Positions 1 to 13,773 of a stretch of DNA of 64,000 bases are shown here, one piece after another. Positions within the stretch are counted from its first letter, which is position 1. The number at the start of each line of letters is the position of its first letter. The position numbers and the translations under genes were made by a program. Source of the DNA: Mactromeris polynyma (taxonomy: Eukaryota; Mollusca; Bivalvia; Venerida; Mactridae); assembly GCA_032209605.1 (NCBI GenBank), contig JASFXZ010000096.1:62001-126000 (forward strand), in the 5' to 3' direction. The notes under the pieces are model-generated. The model had not been told where the DNA came from and ran no database searches. It was given only the letters and a program-made list of their open reading frames with translations.

Positions 1-865
1 ACATATTTTCACAATATATCCTTCACTTGAATTGAAATACATATATTATATTCATCTACACTTTATATTATTCATGCTATAATGTGTTAATTATGGTCTT
101 ATTTGGCTGCAAGACTTCTTGTTGTTTTGTTGAAACAAACATTTTCTACATTATTCTATGATATAGCCCTCGATGGAAAATTCATCCATAATCTAAGATG
201 CTTTTCAAAAGTAGGAATCACATTATCTATATATTTCTCAGTTCTGTAGTCTATGAATGAACTCATAATGTTTGCTTTTTTTTACAAATATTCAACACAT
301 GGATACCTAATGTCACAAGCTTTAGTTTCATAAAAAACGTATGTCTCATCTTCACTTAACATGGAATGAAATTGACAATTAAAGGATCTTAATGAAATAC
401 AATCCCTTAGTCTGATTAAATACTTAGAAATTCATGACATGACTGAATTCAATTCTCAGTTTGGGGAATGGCGCTCTAAAAATGCTGTTAGCATTTACCA
501 TAGAATGTTAATTAGTTGTCTGTTCATATGATTAAGTTCGAACCAATTTGCTCGAAACCATTCATTGAATAATTATTTCCACTTTGTTAACCAAAATCAA
601 TTGTTGTGAAATAAAATAACACAGTATACAAGATAAATGCATTATCTGCAGCATACCGCGGTACATGTTATTTTCAGGTAATTTGTTCAAATGTCAACGA
701 GTGACAGTTTTCACACTTGATGTCTCCCCTGTATTATTGAAAGATGAAATGTATCTGACAATGAACATCTCTTAAGGGGTCTGTCTCCTAGCGAACCTCT
801 TTCATCTAGGGTGATTCATTAAATATGCATTGATGGCATATATAGCTAGAAGCATTCAATTAATA
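1..865. other. AT-rich non-coding stretch
   Basis: I see no sustained reading frame, tandem repeat or clear inverted repeat here. It is ordinary AT-rich animal intergenic or intronic sequence. Confidence 0.6.
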
Positions 866-1075
866 CTAGATTAAGTAGACCATAAGTGAATTGCTAGTGT
901 CTGGCTGCTGTATCTGAAGAAAAACATTCACTTGTATTATGTTTGCTGGTCTGTCCTTGACCTTCACATCAAAGTTAACAATCTGGTCACTCCCTAAACA
1001 TTGTGCATTATGTGTACTTTTCATGATTTTGTTTGTGTAATCAAACACATTAATTGACATTTGAATTCCATTTTG
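866..1075 (-). other. Possible exon, unknown product
   Basis: A minus-strand frame of about 70 codons runs from just after a TAG to a TAG stop. The predicted peptide has a balanced composition (for example the stretch SDQIVNFDVKVKDRP, then IIQVNVFLQIQQPD) and alternates polar and hydrophobic residues like beta strands. Most chance frames in this AT-rich window give Ile/Tyr/Phe/Leu-rich peptides instead. An AG dinucleotide lies directly before the first codon, so a splice acceptor is possible, although the pyrimidine tract is weak. I do not recognise a family. At this length in a 64-kb window, a chance frame remains quite possible. Confidence 0.2.
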
Positions 1076-4000
1076 CTACGTTTTATGTCAAGGGATGAAA
1101 GCAAAATAAGTGTATCTGCTTCTTTATTTATGTGCAACTAGATTAGTTTCGCTCCTGCCGTGATGTGCGAGTACGTAAGGAAATCAATAATTTATCAATG
1201 ACTAATACAATGATGCTATCAGTCTGTTTGTTAGATCCTGCAACAGGCCACAAGGTTTAAGTTTGCACATGGCCTTTCATGGCGGCATTCAGGTTTGACC
1301 TAGACAAGCAGACAGAAGTCCAATTAAATTCAGCTGTATTTTTACCCTAAACATTGATTAAAATGTGACCTATATTTCCCAGTACCCTACAGTGTGACCT
1401 ACAAAATGTATGTTCCCTACTATGTAGTGTTGGTAAGTGGGGATGTTTCTTATTTTTGTATTATTTTTTTCTTGCCTCATGGAATGTGTGGGGACACTCA
1501 GAGAGCACTACTCACAACTTTTAGGATTTCTTTCAACATGCTGATGATAAAATGTTCCAGTTGGACAGGATACTGGAAACACACGTTTTGGGCTTATAGT
1601 GATGTCAAATCTCATTGATTATTGTGATTGGGTTGATTACCTTGTACATTTTCTTTTCAATTCACCGCACAATGGAATAATGGTTCCTTACATCTTCAGA
1701 TCAGGTTGACACTTAATTGCAAATATTGCATTGCATGCAGATTACAACCATTCCAGCTGATATTGCCTAATTGCTTGACCTGGTGAACACCAATTATCAT
1801 GGACGATGCATTGTTAAAATAAAAAGTTTATAAAAAGAAACTTTTATTGTTGTTGTTTTCTGGTATTAACCAACCAGTTGATATTCACCAGGTAATTGTT
1901 TATTGTTCCTTTCTCAATTTAATGTATCAACAAGAAAAGTCCAGTTTTCTATTTCTGGTCGACTGAGACTGGATTAGTGTTACTTTGGGCGAATCATTCA
2001 TCTGCAAATAATACCATTAGTTAATTGATAATTGATGAGATGATTGCTAGAATGATCACGATTGATCTTACCTTTGCATGTTTAATGCTTCAACTAAAAT
2101 AGGAAGACAGTAAGCTAGCTTACATAAAGTTGACTTGACATTGGGTGCAATCACTCACATACCTTATTACACTACCATTATGTCTGGTTTGTATGTTGTC
2201 AAAGTGTTGTAGACGTAAATGAGCGGTCACCATTCCTGTTTCTAAAAAAAACTAACATGTGTGTATTACTAAAAGCATTATGGACAGTTTCCATGGCTTA
2301 CAGTCTGAACAGTGGACAAACTTCTTATAAAAATGTCAGGATTTCTTTTCTCATCTGTTTTAAAAAAAATATCTGTTGTCACAGCTTCATTGTCATTTTC
2401 TGCATTCACAGCATGTTAAATATTACATTTAGCTCTTGTTTCTGAGAAAGTACCAAATCAAATGATACTGCAGCCTGCATACAAATATCTGCATCCCCTT
2501 GCAGTGCTCTTGTTGAATTTTAATTCCAATGAAGTTGAAAGCTCGATCATTCTCAGTATTTTGGTGCATGTTATTTGTTGGCCTACTGAGCATCATTGTG
2601 TAATCTTTGTCTAACTCATTCATTTGGTGTAGGAAACTATAGTAAATGTATTTTAGTTGGGAAATGCTTGGGTATTTTCGGAGAATTACTCGAAATTCTC
2701 TGCCTACTCGTAATCTGTAAGAAAATGGTTAACTTTAAACAGAAACTGTTATACTATTTTTTTTCAGCCGGATTTAGCCGTCAATGATATTTGGCTACTT
2801 ACTAATACTTTTCCTTCAGCAATATTGAATGATGAGTTGATTAAGCGTCTAAGACTGTATGATTAAGTATGTCTGCAAGTTGCCTCAGTGTTATGTAATA
2901 CCTACTTCATTGGTATGCTGGTAATTTTCTTTCCTGTCCAACTATCTACTAACCAATTAATATTTTTGGACCCATCTTTGGAAGTGTACACAGCTTCAAC
3001 AAGTGACGTGCTATCCTTGGAACAAAGTCTTCAATTAGGCAGTCTGCCAGTGAAAAACAAACCTCTATGGGATGCATTCACCTTTTCTAAAAGCTGGATG
3101 GTATAATTTCAATTTAATTTTTGCAGTCTAAGAAACGTTGCACTTTGGATAATTCCTTGCACTTGACTTACAACATATGTCAACAACTTACTTTTCTAGT
3201 TGTAAATTTATCAACAACCTCATAAATTATTTACATGTACTTGCATTTTCAATGCCACTACAACTGGAAATATACAATTACTAAGGCGAAAAGGACACTT
3301 GACACAAACATAAAAGATGGGGAAAACAGGAGTGGTGACTGGAAAATTGTCTTGTGGTAAATACACCACTGGGGTTTCAACCAGATTTAAGGGTCCCACA
3401 AACTTAACATCCTACTATTACCCCAAAAAAAGCAAACTGTCATTCGTACTGTTTTAGTGAAGATAGTACTAATAAAATCAAATGTAACACAGCATTTGTA
3501 CGTTGACTATTATAGTAATTGCCACCTACTAGTATGATATGTTGCATTGTTAGATACCCTTATTTTTCGGCGCAGTCGTACTAACATGGTTTTGCTATTT
3601 GTATATCAGTGTTTTGTAAACCGATCAAATCTTACATTAACCACCAAGGCAATTTTTCTTCATCCGAAAAATATTTGTAACCTAGACGCAGCTTGGTTAT
3701 CATTGTGTATAGCGTATTTCAAGATTTATTTTAACCTTCAGATTGCAACAAATTTGCATACTTCAAGTTGTGCCGACCATCTTTTTTAAAAACATTTCTT
3801 GTTTCATTTGACTCGAGACTTAAATTACGACTCAACGATTTCTAATCAGCAAAATGTATTACTAAAATAGATGCTCAGTATAATAAATACTATATTTGGA
3901 TCATTTCAGTTAAGGCAACTTCTGACTGCATGATTGCATGTTTATGAGAATGTTTGAAAACTAATTTAATGTCAATAACACTTCATGAGTTGTTTTCTAT

Positions 4001-4371
4001 AAACAGCAGGCAGTTAAAGGCAAGTGCATTAATATAGAATTATTGGGTACTTCACAGCATATGACAATGAACCCAATATTGTCACTCATGTATCCAGCTG
4101 AGTTAGTGATTAAGACTCTAATTACATGCAGTTAAATAAACTAAATGAATAAAACCTATATGTGGGGAGTCCTAACATGATAGCACTAGTTGACTGTAAC
4201 TCATTGTCATTATGTGCCCATCCAGTTTGCTCAGTGGTTGGCAAACACGCCTGCCACTCGGTAAATTGTGAGTTATGGAACTTTTAGTGAGACTTATCTA
4301 GGCTTTTATGCAAAACTTTCCTATGGGGGCATACTTCTGCCACCTGTTAACTCACATAATTTTTAGATAAC
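1076..4371. other. AT-rich non-coding stretch
   Basis: No supported gene. A plus-strand frame near 2935-3106 gives a fairly protein-like C-terminal half (contains SLEVYTASTSDVLSLEQSL), but it has no convincing splice signals or recognised motif. Short A- and T-runs occur (for example near 2245 and 2360). No tandem array is present. Confidence 0.5.
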
Positions 4372-4564
4372 TGTTAAGTGGTAACACTACGTTAAGTATC
4401 TAGTTCACTACATAATTTTCTTCTTAATTATGTGCATAACTAGTTAAGTAACATGATAACCACCTTCTTTTGCTGTTAATTATCATGTTAACTAGATATG
4501 CTTTGCTACTTAATTTTTCTTGCTGACATTATGTAGTAAACTAGGTATTGATCACCTTTTAACA
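4372..4564. repeat. Foldback (nested hairpin) element, MITE-like
   Basis: Two nested inverted repeats are visible. The outer arms are 4394-4419 and 4526-4549 (both read as tatctagttcactacataat-like on their own strand). The inner arms are about 4434-4460 and 4475-4501, built from ataactagtta and atcatgtta words, with a loop of about 14 bases. The outermost tgttaa...ggt sequence at 4372 is matched in reverse complement near 4555-4564. The element has no coding capacity. It consists almost entirely of variants of a TAACTAGTTA-type palindrome. I infer a non-autonomous foldback or MITE-like element. No target-site duplication could be defined. Confidence 0.6.
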
Positions 4565-4579
4565 CTTTAATTACAGTTC

Positions 4580-5006
4580 GGTGTATGTGTATGCGTCCGG
4601 ATTTTCTTTGTCCATTACTCTGTCACTTATTGGAGGATTTTCAAATTAATGGGCACAAATGTTTACCATGATTAGACGGAGTGTTGCATGCAAGACTCAT
4701 TTCCATAGATTAAAATTCAAGGGGTCACACTTAGAGGTCAAATGTCTAAAATTGGTTCTTAAACATCTTGTACAGACCATTACTCTGTCATATAATGGGG
4801 GATTTTCAAATTTCTGTACTGTCATTTATCGTTGGATTATTAATATTACTTGGCATAAATGTACATCATGATGAGATGGTATGTCACAAACAAGACCTGT
4901 ACCCTACCAGTACATAGCTCAAAGGTCAAGATCATCATTATATACTCGTATTCTCTTACTTTCGTTACAATTGGCGGGCTTGACATGTTGCCCTTGGGCA
5001 TCTAGT
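4580..5006 (+). repeat. Diverged mollusc-type dispersed repeat with two internal subrepeats
   Basis: Two related halves, offset by about 167 bases, share ccattactctgtca, gattttcaaatt, acaaatgt..catgat and caagac blocks (starting near 4611 and 4778). The order of blocks, and the end gggcatctagt, match a very common bivalve repeat family that also occurs in this window at 42262-42556. That family identification is from memory. There is no open frame, and the copy is clearly old and degraded. Confidence 0.55.
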
Positions 5007-6685
5007 TGAAGATAATTATAGTCATAAATTGTCTACTCTTGTGGTTGAAGCACAGGAGATTGTCATGTGTTCTCTCCCTTTTTTTTCTAGAGTTCTCTCC
5101 CTTTATCCCTTCTAAAGTATATGTATAAATAGAAAATATGCATTTACTATAGATGAGATAAACGGAGAGACAGTATGACAATATCCTGTGGGTTTAAGTG
5201 CCAGGTGCTTCAAAACAAAATAGTGCTTATACTTGCAAACAGAATTTCATTTTCAAATTTCTTTTAAAATGTACTCATTTTCTATTTACAAACAATTAAT
5301 GTATTCCCTCAGTGTCTGATTTTGCTGACTATTGCTGTAGTTTAATGTGCTGATCAAAATCTTCTAAAAATTAGTTGTAGTTTTAATGAATGAATCAATA
5401 GACTTGCTCGTTGAAATCCTCCTACTATATTGTACTCATCACGTAATACAGATCAATACTTGTTAAAAAAACATGCAATCAGTTGAAACAGCCGATAACA
5501 ATATCTTGTATCCAAAGCATCCAGATTATGTTACAGGCAATTGGTGGATAATTATAATTCCTTACCCAACTATAGATTTCCACTTCCATTGTGTTTTTGT
5601 TAGTTCAAACTCCTGCGAAACAGTCAATTGATCAACAATGCTGTCTGTATGTGGTATATCAGTGTGGTACAATTGGTTTTAATCCCCAGTGCATACATGT
5701 ACTGTATTCACCAATATTATTTGTCTGGCTTTATTTTTATTGTTTGCATAATATACATAGTGCGGTTTTAATTAACCTTGAACGTATGAATAAATTACCT
5801 GGACCATAACATTTCAAAATAGGTGTATTGAAATGTTCGTGTTTGTCCGTAAGCTTGTTGGAGAAAAACCATGGTTCTGTTTTGATAGAAAAGTAAACCA
5901 AACAGCAGTTATAGCTTTACGCACAAGTGAATTTCCTTACCTAAATTGACACGGAATGGTCCTGAAAGTTTATACACCTTTTAGTGGTCTATCTAACAGC
6001 GCTATACTTTTCCATGTTTTTGGTCAGTATGATACCCAACATTTATTTAGATATTACAATTTAAGAGTCACTGCTATACAGGTTAAATGTTAGTGCATGG
6101 AAACTGCCAAATTAAATAGGTATGATTTGATGCACCAGTACTGTCATGTATATGCCAGAAGAATATAGTTGCTGAGCATGTTAAAATGGGTGTGCTTTTC
6201 AATTTCAAACTAGACCAGTTTTCTGTCAAAATTATAGATATATAGATGCTGATTAAGTCAACATCATTCAATAGTAAACATATTAAAGTTGTCGACACAC
6301 CAAGTATAATCTAAACAGCATAAACTGACATTTGTGATTTCTTTGTATTAAGGAATCATCCAAACTTTATATGCTGTACTGTATGTTTAATGTGTCCATG
6401 GTGTAATGTCACCGTCAATGTTTTTTAACCATAAGCAAACTATAAGCATTGTATGTTAACAAATGTCTTAAAGCATGTGAGCATTATAATTATGTCCATT
6501 ACGGCATTCACAAATGTCAGACAACAAAACCTCTTGGTTGAAATCAAGGAGCATCAAGTAAGGAGCATCAAGTGTCGGCCTGCTGTGTGACCACGACATT
6601 TAGCTTGCCTGTTCAAATTTCACATTGCCTTGCATCGCCACTACAATGCCTCATTTGTATTGCCAACCCATTGCCACATCATCAC
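5007..6685. other. AT-rich non-coding stretch
   Basis: No gene or element recognised. A small direct duplication (aaggagcatcaagt, twice) occurs at about 6547-6575, just before the 35-bp minisatellite. Confidence 0.55.
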
Positions 6686-8704
6686 AGGCTGTGGTTAGCT
6701 ATTGACTATGTAAGAACTGCAGGCTGTGGTTAGCTATTGACTATGTAAGAACTGCAGGCTGTGGTTAGCTATTGACTATGTAAGAACTGCAGGCTGTGGT
6801 TAGCTATTGACTATGTAAGAACTGCAGGCTGTGGTTAGCTATTGACTATGTAAGAACTGCAGGCTGTGATGAGGTATTGACTATGTAAGAACTGCAGGCT
6901 GTGGTGAGGTATTGACTATGTAAGAACTGCAGGCTGTGATGAGGTATTGACTATGTAAGAACTGCAGGCTGTGGTGAGGTATTGACTATGTAAGAACAAC
7001 AGGCTGTGGTGAGGTATTGACTATGTAAGAACTGCAGGCTGTGGTGAGGTATTGACTATGTAAGAACAACAGGCTGTGATGAGGTATTGACTATGTAAGA
7101 ACAACAGGCTGTGATGAGGTATTGACTATGTAAGAACAACAGGCTGTGGTGAGGTATTGACTATGTAAGAACTGCAGGCTGTGGTGAGGTATTGACTATG
7201 TAAGAACAACAGGCTGTGATGAGGTATTGACTATGTAAGAACAACAGGCTGTGGTGAGGTATTGACTATGTAAGAACAACAGGCTGTGGTGAGGTATTGA
7301 CTATGTAAGAACAACAGGCTGTGATGAGGTATTGACTATGTAAGAACAACAGGCTGTGATGAGGTATTGACTATGTAAGAACAACAGGCTGTGGTGAGGT
7401 ATTGACTATTTAAGAACTGCAGGCTGTGGTGAGGTATTGACTATGTAAGAACTGCAGGCTGTGATGAGGTATTGACTATGTAAGTACTGCAGGCTGTGAT
7501 GAGGTATTGACTATGTAAGAACTGCAGGCTGTGATGAGGTATTGACTATGTAAGAACTGCAGGCTGTGGTGAGGTATTGACTATGTAAGAACTGCAGGCT
7601 GTGATGAGGTATTGACTATGTAAGAACTGCAGGCTGTGATGAGGTATTGACTATGTAAGTACTGCAGGCTGTGATGAGGTATTGACTATGTAAGAACTGC
7701 AGGCTGTGATGAGGTATTGACTATGTAAGAACTGCAGGCTGTGGTGAGGTATTGACTATGTAAGAACTGCAGGCTGTGATGAGGTATTGACTATGTAAGT
7801 ACTGCAGGCTGTGATGAGGTATTGACTATGTAAGAACTGCAGGCTGTGGTGAGGTATTGACTATGTAAGAACTGCAGGCTGTGATGAGGTATTGACTATG
7901 TAAGAACAACAGGCTGTGGTGAGGTATTGACTATGTAAGAACTGCAGGCTGTGGTGAGGTATTGACTATGTAAGTACTGCAGGCTGTGATGAGGTATTGA
8001 CTATGTAAGAACTGCAGGCTGTGGTGAGGTATTGACTATGTAAGAACTGCAGGCTGTGGTGAGGTATTGACTATGTAAGAACAACAGGCTGTGGTGAGGT
8101 ATTGACTATGTAAGAACTGCAGGCTGTGGTGAGGTATTGACTATGTAAGAACTGCAGGCTGTGGTGAGGTATTGACTATGTAAGTACTGCAGGCTGTGAT
8201 GAGGTATTGACTATGTAAGAACAACAGGCTGTGATGAGGTATTGACTATGCAAGAACAACAGGCTGTGATGAGGTATTGACTATGTAAGAACAACAGGCT
8301 GTGATGAGGTATTGACTATGTAAGAACTGCAGGCTGTGGTGAGGTATTGACTATGTAAGAACTGCAGGCTGTGGTGAGGTATTGACTATGTAAGAACTGC
8401 AGGCTGTGGTGAGGTATTGACTATGTAAGTACTGCAGGCTGTGATGAGGTATTGACTATGTAAGAACAACAGGCTGTGATGAGGTATTGACTATGCAAGA
8501 ACAACAGGCTGTGATGAGGTATTGACTATGTAAGAACAACAGGCTGTGATGAGGTATTGACTATGTAAGAACTGCAGGCTGTGGTGAGGTATTGACTATG
8601 TAAGTACTGCAGGCTGTGATGAGGTATTGACTATGTAAGTACTGCAGGCTGTGATGAGGTATTGACTATGTAAGTACTGCAGGCTGTGATGAGGTATTGA
8701 CTAT
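6686..8704 (+). repeat. 35-bp minisatellite, about 58 units
   Basis: The unit begins aggctgtg and contains gaggtattgactatgtaag. Spacing is exactly 35 bases throughout, with no spacers. The first five units carry the variant ggttagct; all later ones carry gatgaggt or ggtgaggt. The unit end alternates between actgc, acaac and a gtactgc form, so units fall into a few discrete classes. A rare caag variant occurs at 8251 and 8496, exactly 245 bases (seven units) apart and inside matching blocks, which shows a higher-order duplication. Every unit contains in-frame stops, so the array is non-coding. Confidence 0.97.
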
Positions 8705-9929
8705 TTGGCTTGTCACAAACATTAGACTTGCAGGCAAACATATTTGTGTTGAATCAGTTCAGGGTCTGATGGTCATTGAAGGAATAGCTGATCATATGAT
8801 GAGATGATTTTGTCTCCTTGATGCGAATGCTTGAAATTACATTAACATTCCCAAGTTCTGTCCTACCATGGGATTTGATAACTCCTCATGATATTATGTA
8901 ACGCTTTCACTGTCAAAACACATTTTATACCATTACATTTATTATTGCTTACTTTTATGATATTCCATTCTTTGATGTTTATCAGATTGTCTGCACTCTC
9001 TTTAGCATTATCATTAAATCTGCAGTTTTCATTGCAAGATCGTCTCTATGATATAATAAAGTACCAAATATAATTAATCTTCAATTTGAAACAGTTATAT
9101 ACCAAAGCCTTGCAAGTAATATACTTGTATGCTTCTTTAGATTTAAAATTAATTTCTAGTCCTTTTGTCATGATTCATTTAATGCATTTGTAATGTATAT
9201 AATAAATATAAATCTCTCTGTTATACTTGTATTACAAATATGTTGCCAACTTCATTGTCTAGTATTTCGGTAATATAACTGAACTATTCCTGATAACAAA
9301 ACCAATAAATTTCTTTGAACTTAATGGTTTTAACCACTCACTAATGTAGCTTAGAACTCCAATAAAGGTGTGGTTTGTTCAAAAAAGCTTTTTCCCTAAT
9401 TGGATAATCTCCAATAAATAGAAACACACCTATGTTAAAGTTCTATAATTCTAAAAACAACATAAAAGTATACAATCATGTAGTACAAAGAAATTGATTG
9501 GTTTTGTGACTTTCACTAATAGATATAGGATAATTTCACTGTTTTGAAAATGAATTTTTAGTATGTTGAAAGTAGTTTCAATATTGATAAATAGCAAGTT
9601 CAGTCATGACTGATGATGTTTATGTCGGTGCATTTGAATGATTGGCTTATGAACGCAGACAGTGAAGACTGTCTGATGTCTTACATTTATATGCGACACA
9701 GATTCATCTCCTGACATGACATAGATACCCTTATCTTCCCTGTTATAATGGCAGACAATCTGCAATTTAATTTTCTCGAGTAATTAGTCATTTATTAGTC
9801 TACCTCCTTTCCTGAACTTCTTCATACATGCAACAGGGTTCTTTGATTGCCATGAGACAGAGGCTGACTCCACTTGTAAACTTCCCACTTAGTTAGATTC
9901 ATATGAAACTCTTTGATATTGTTACTATA
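8705..9929. other. AT-rich non-coding stretch
   Basis: No gene or repeat array recognised. Several AATAAA-type words occur (for example near 9200 and 9305), as expected from base composition. Confidence 0.55.
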
Positions 9930-10127
9930 TCAAACTGTTACAGACATGATGTAAATCTTTATGTGTTTATAGTCCAGCTTCTTCCACCACACACTACTGG
10001 TTGTTCTGACAGCCGGGTGTTTATGGAGTGCACGGTTATTAATAAATCGGACTCTGTTATAATACAACACCCACCCTCGGAGATCTGTGTCGTTGGCTGT
10101 AAAGTGGTGGATGAATAAAGCTTTCAT
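9930..10127. other. Exon-like island with open frames on both strands
   Basis: This short stretch has higher GC than its surroundings and is open on both strands. The plus frame ends at 10118 and gives a peptide containing SRVFMECTVINKSDSV. The minus frame gives one containing DLRGWVLYYNRVRF and SVWWKK. On the minus strand the sequence tttacag at about 10098-10104 would serve as a splice acceptor in front of the tryptophan-containing frame. On the plus strand a weaker tttatag ends at 9972. The ends are also partly inverted (tccaccac near 9989 against gtggtgga near 10105), so a degraded inverted-repeat element is an alternative. I do not recognise a protein family. Confidence 0.25.
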
Positions 10128-13100
10128 TTTAAATCAGCCCATCAAGAAAAGAGGAATCCTACTTACATACAAGTCATAATGGTATGTCTAGTCAAGAAAT
10201 GAGATTTTGTTCAGGTCCCAATTTGAGATTTGTATTCCACTGATATTTTCAAAATCGTATATTTTGTGTTACAGAACACAAAGCCAATCAACAAATCTGG
10301 TATGTAAATTAGATTTAGACATGTGGTATATTCTGCTCCACATCTATATTCATGTTTGTACAAGCACCATAATTACTGACAATACAGCTAGTTGCATAAT
10401 GTTCAACGTATAGAAATGGAATATTTGATTGAAGAAAGATCTAAATTTTGAAAGGTTCATGATACTCAGTGGCATCACTTCACAATGTAAAAATGGTATC
10501 CATTTACTAGAACAAAGAGCTCCAAGTCTCCTCCAAATGTATTGAAATCTTATGATATGGGACATTACCAAAGTTAACAAAAGTACCTATTTTTCACTAG
10601 CTCTGTGAGTTCTCAAACCCTTTATCATACTTATACCTATCAAAACATCATCTTGAATTTTAATCTGATGATTTATGAAATGAAAAGGTTTTCCTGAAGG
10701 AATGCATTCTTAAGTTTAGGTTTCACTTTTTTATCAAGTGAGAATGGGTACTGGCTATCTACAAGCAGCTGTGAACATCATATATATCTGTTACTATCAT
10801 ATACCCCAAGATTAGTTGCCTATAGTATTGCAGGACCCACAACTCCCTAATCTTATCTGGCTCTTTTAATCTGCTTGTAAAACCAAATCTAAGATATTGG
10901 ATTACTGTGGGTCAGTATCTAATGGTGTGTTCAAGACATGGCATGTCCATGTTTATTTTATACTCAGTTAGTGTTTTTTCAAACCAATTCTGAGTCAAAA
11001 GGTCAAACAAAATATTTGTAAACTTGATTTGGGTTTGCTGTGGGTAAATAAACAACAGTGATTAAATAACCTTGGCACCTGGAATCTTCCAATGACTTTG
11101 CATTGTAACTGAACCTACATACAGCTGAAAAATTATGCTATAGACCAAGTCAGACCTCTAGCTTAGTAAGTTCTTTGTTCAAGTCTTCAAGTACCGTAGA
11201 TATTGGAATGCAAACTTTTTTGCTTCATCTAATTATCATGAATACTTTTTAAGTATGTTGATTGGATGTTGATTTGATGAGGTTGAATGTGCTACTATTT
11301 GCTTACAAAGGGATTTAAACTTAAAGCTTGAGTTCTTATAGAGATTTGTAACTCAAAAGTTCATCGCTTGAACCTTTGGTTGGATCAAGGTGGCTCTCTC
11401 TAGTCTCTGGTTTGATCTAAGTTCATCCAGTAAGTCGCTGGTTCGATTCAACAGATCAGAGACTGGCTTTGGTGAATTAATTACATATCTGTTAAAACTC
11501 GATGTTTTGCATCAAATGGTACATTTAATCTCTCAATGAACCTTCGTCTTTCATTCTCATGAGCTTAAATTACTCACCATTTACTTGTGAATGAGCTGTG
11601 ATGACCACATATGATGTACACACCTGCAGTATCCTCACACATGTGGTTGCACCAGGGTACACTAGAATAGCAATTTGAAATCAATTACACCAAGCCTTTG
11701 AACTGACTTTCTTTAGGCTGCTGGCAATTTTCACTTATATTTAAAAAGACAATTAAATGGCCAATATATTCTTTAGTTATGATACATTTATTACTCTAAG
11801 TGTCTTTTAAACCTGTTTTGAATTACATAATATCAACATAAAAAGTACGGGAGATGAAGATATAGAACTTTGGAGTGGCTTGCTTTCAAAGAGGTGAAAT
11901 GCTTGATTGGGAGAAAAACAGTAAATTTACATATGATTTATATCAGGATGATACTGTCTTATAATTTGTTCCTGCTGTCATAAAATTGATTAAATCAGTG
12001 TCAGTATGCTATATCACCTTCAAAATTGAAGAGCATGTGTTAAATCTTGAAGGATTCACTGTTGGTTAATTATTTCATGGAGGTTATTTTGACACTTGCA
12101 ATTAAAATACAATGAAATATGGTTTATGTCTGCTTTGAATAAATTTGTTTCATTTAGATTCTCTTTATACTTATCTTTACTATATATCAAGGCTTTGGTA
12201 CAAAGCTATTGCAAATCATATTCTGATGAAGAAGCAGTTACTTTAGTGTTGCCAAAACCTCTCAGTATGGTATATTGTTGTATATCTGTTTCAAATTAAA
12301 ACAACGTTCCTTCAAATGATGTTTGTTAGAATGTCCCATAGCCTCTCTGTGATGTATCCAATCACATTTTTATAACTTGATGATACAGGTATTCTGTCAT
12401 GACATTGAAAAGTCTTATGAATCTATCATTGTCACAGTAGGTTCTCTTTTCTGGTTGTCAGTAGATTTGTTAGGACATGAATCAATATCTCCTAAAGTCT
12501 GTTTTTATTTACTTGAGAGAAGTTGTAAATAAACTGCAGTGGGAACTTGTTTATTCGACAATGTTCTATCTGAATACTTGGTATCATCTGAAATAAATGT
12601 CTGGTCTCCCAATTTATCTGTTTATAGGCACGTCAAGCAAAATGGGCTATTAGAAACTATGCATTACTCAAAATAGAATTTCGGACCTGATGAATTTGAA
12701 AATTTAAATGAGGTTTGACTGTAGTTATAGCCAGCCAATGAAAGCATGTTTTACAAAATATTAACCAATATACAAATATAATGGTCTCAACTAATTTTGA
12801 ATCAACAGTTGAAGTTTGACAATGCACATCTCTGGAGTTGTATTCATTTAACATTATGTAATTGCAATTTACTTAATGTTAAGTTTTTGTTTTGTTACAC
12901 AGGTTCACGGCTCTAGAATATTTTTTCAAAGACACTTGTCCCGCACTAATGGAAACATAAGATTTGACTTAGGAACTTAGGAAGCTAGTTGCCCGAGAAT
13001 ATTAGTCAATTTAGTAAAAAGTAAACATACACAATGATTGCTCCACAATCTAAAATTTAATAATCACATGTATATGTGTTAGTGGGATTTTAAGGTTTGA

Positions 13101-13773
13101 CTTACAACTGAACAATTGCTGATGTTGGTTAGCTTTAAAAACAGACTTGTCCGGGACGAACTTCAACTCAACTGTTGGTAGCCTGATTCAGCATTAGACT
13201 AGTCCAGGACATCAGGCTAGTGGATTGCTAGAGCCCTGAGGTTTTGTGATGGATTGGCAGGATGCAAAAGAAACTGTTAATCTGACTTCAGAACCATATG
13301 ATGCTATTTTAGCAACACTTATTTCTAGCCAGCACGAAAATAGTAATTTGTTATAGGTGTTGTAAGTGAGAAAGAAAACTTGCAAAAGTTCAGGTCAAAA
13401 AGGCATTAAACAATGTCTGTGAGAATTTCTAATCTTCTGTAAATAAATACATTCTTCAAAACATCTGGCTAATGACTAGGTTGGTGCAACAACAGTGCTT
13501 CATCAAGTGGTATGATTAATACTAAGCCTTTTCTCATACACCTTCCCTTGAGCATTAGGGTAGCAGGAATATTTCCACTGAAATAGAAAACTTTACAAAA
13601 TCGTCAGATTATGTTTTGTTATGGTTCTTCTAAATAAATAAAACATGTGTTATACCAACTTTGTTGTTGCTGTCTATATTATTTATGATTATTGCACATG
13701 ATGCTGCCATGGGTATGCTGTAAAAATTATGTGAGTTAAATGTCTATAAACTAGTGTTTATTAACCCAATTCT
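10128..13773. other. AT-rich non-coding stretch
   Basis: No supported gene. A short hairpin (tagcctgat at 13179-13187, atcaggcta at 13211-13219) and a B-box-like word ggttcgattca near 11450, without a convincing A box, are the only local features I see. Confidence 0.5.

Noticed and set aside
6686..8704. Regular 35-bp repeat resembling a CRISPR array
   Set aside because: Units are directly adjacent with no unique spacers, and the context is animal DNA without cas genes.
11340..11470. Possible SINE head around ggttcgattca near 11450
   Set aside because: Good B-box word but no A box at the right distance and no recognisable body.
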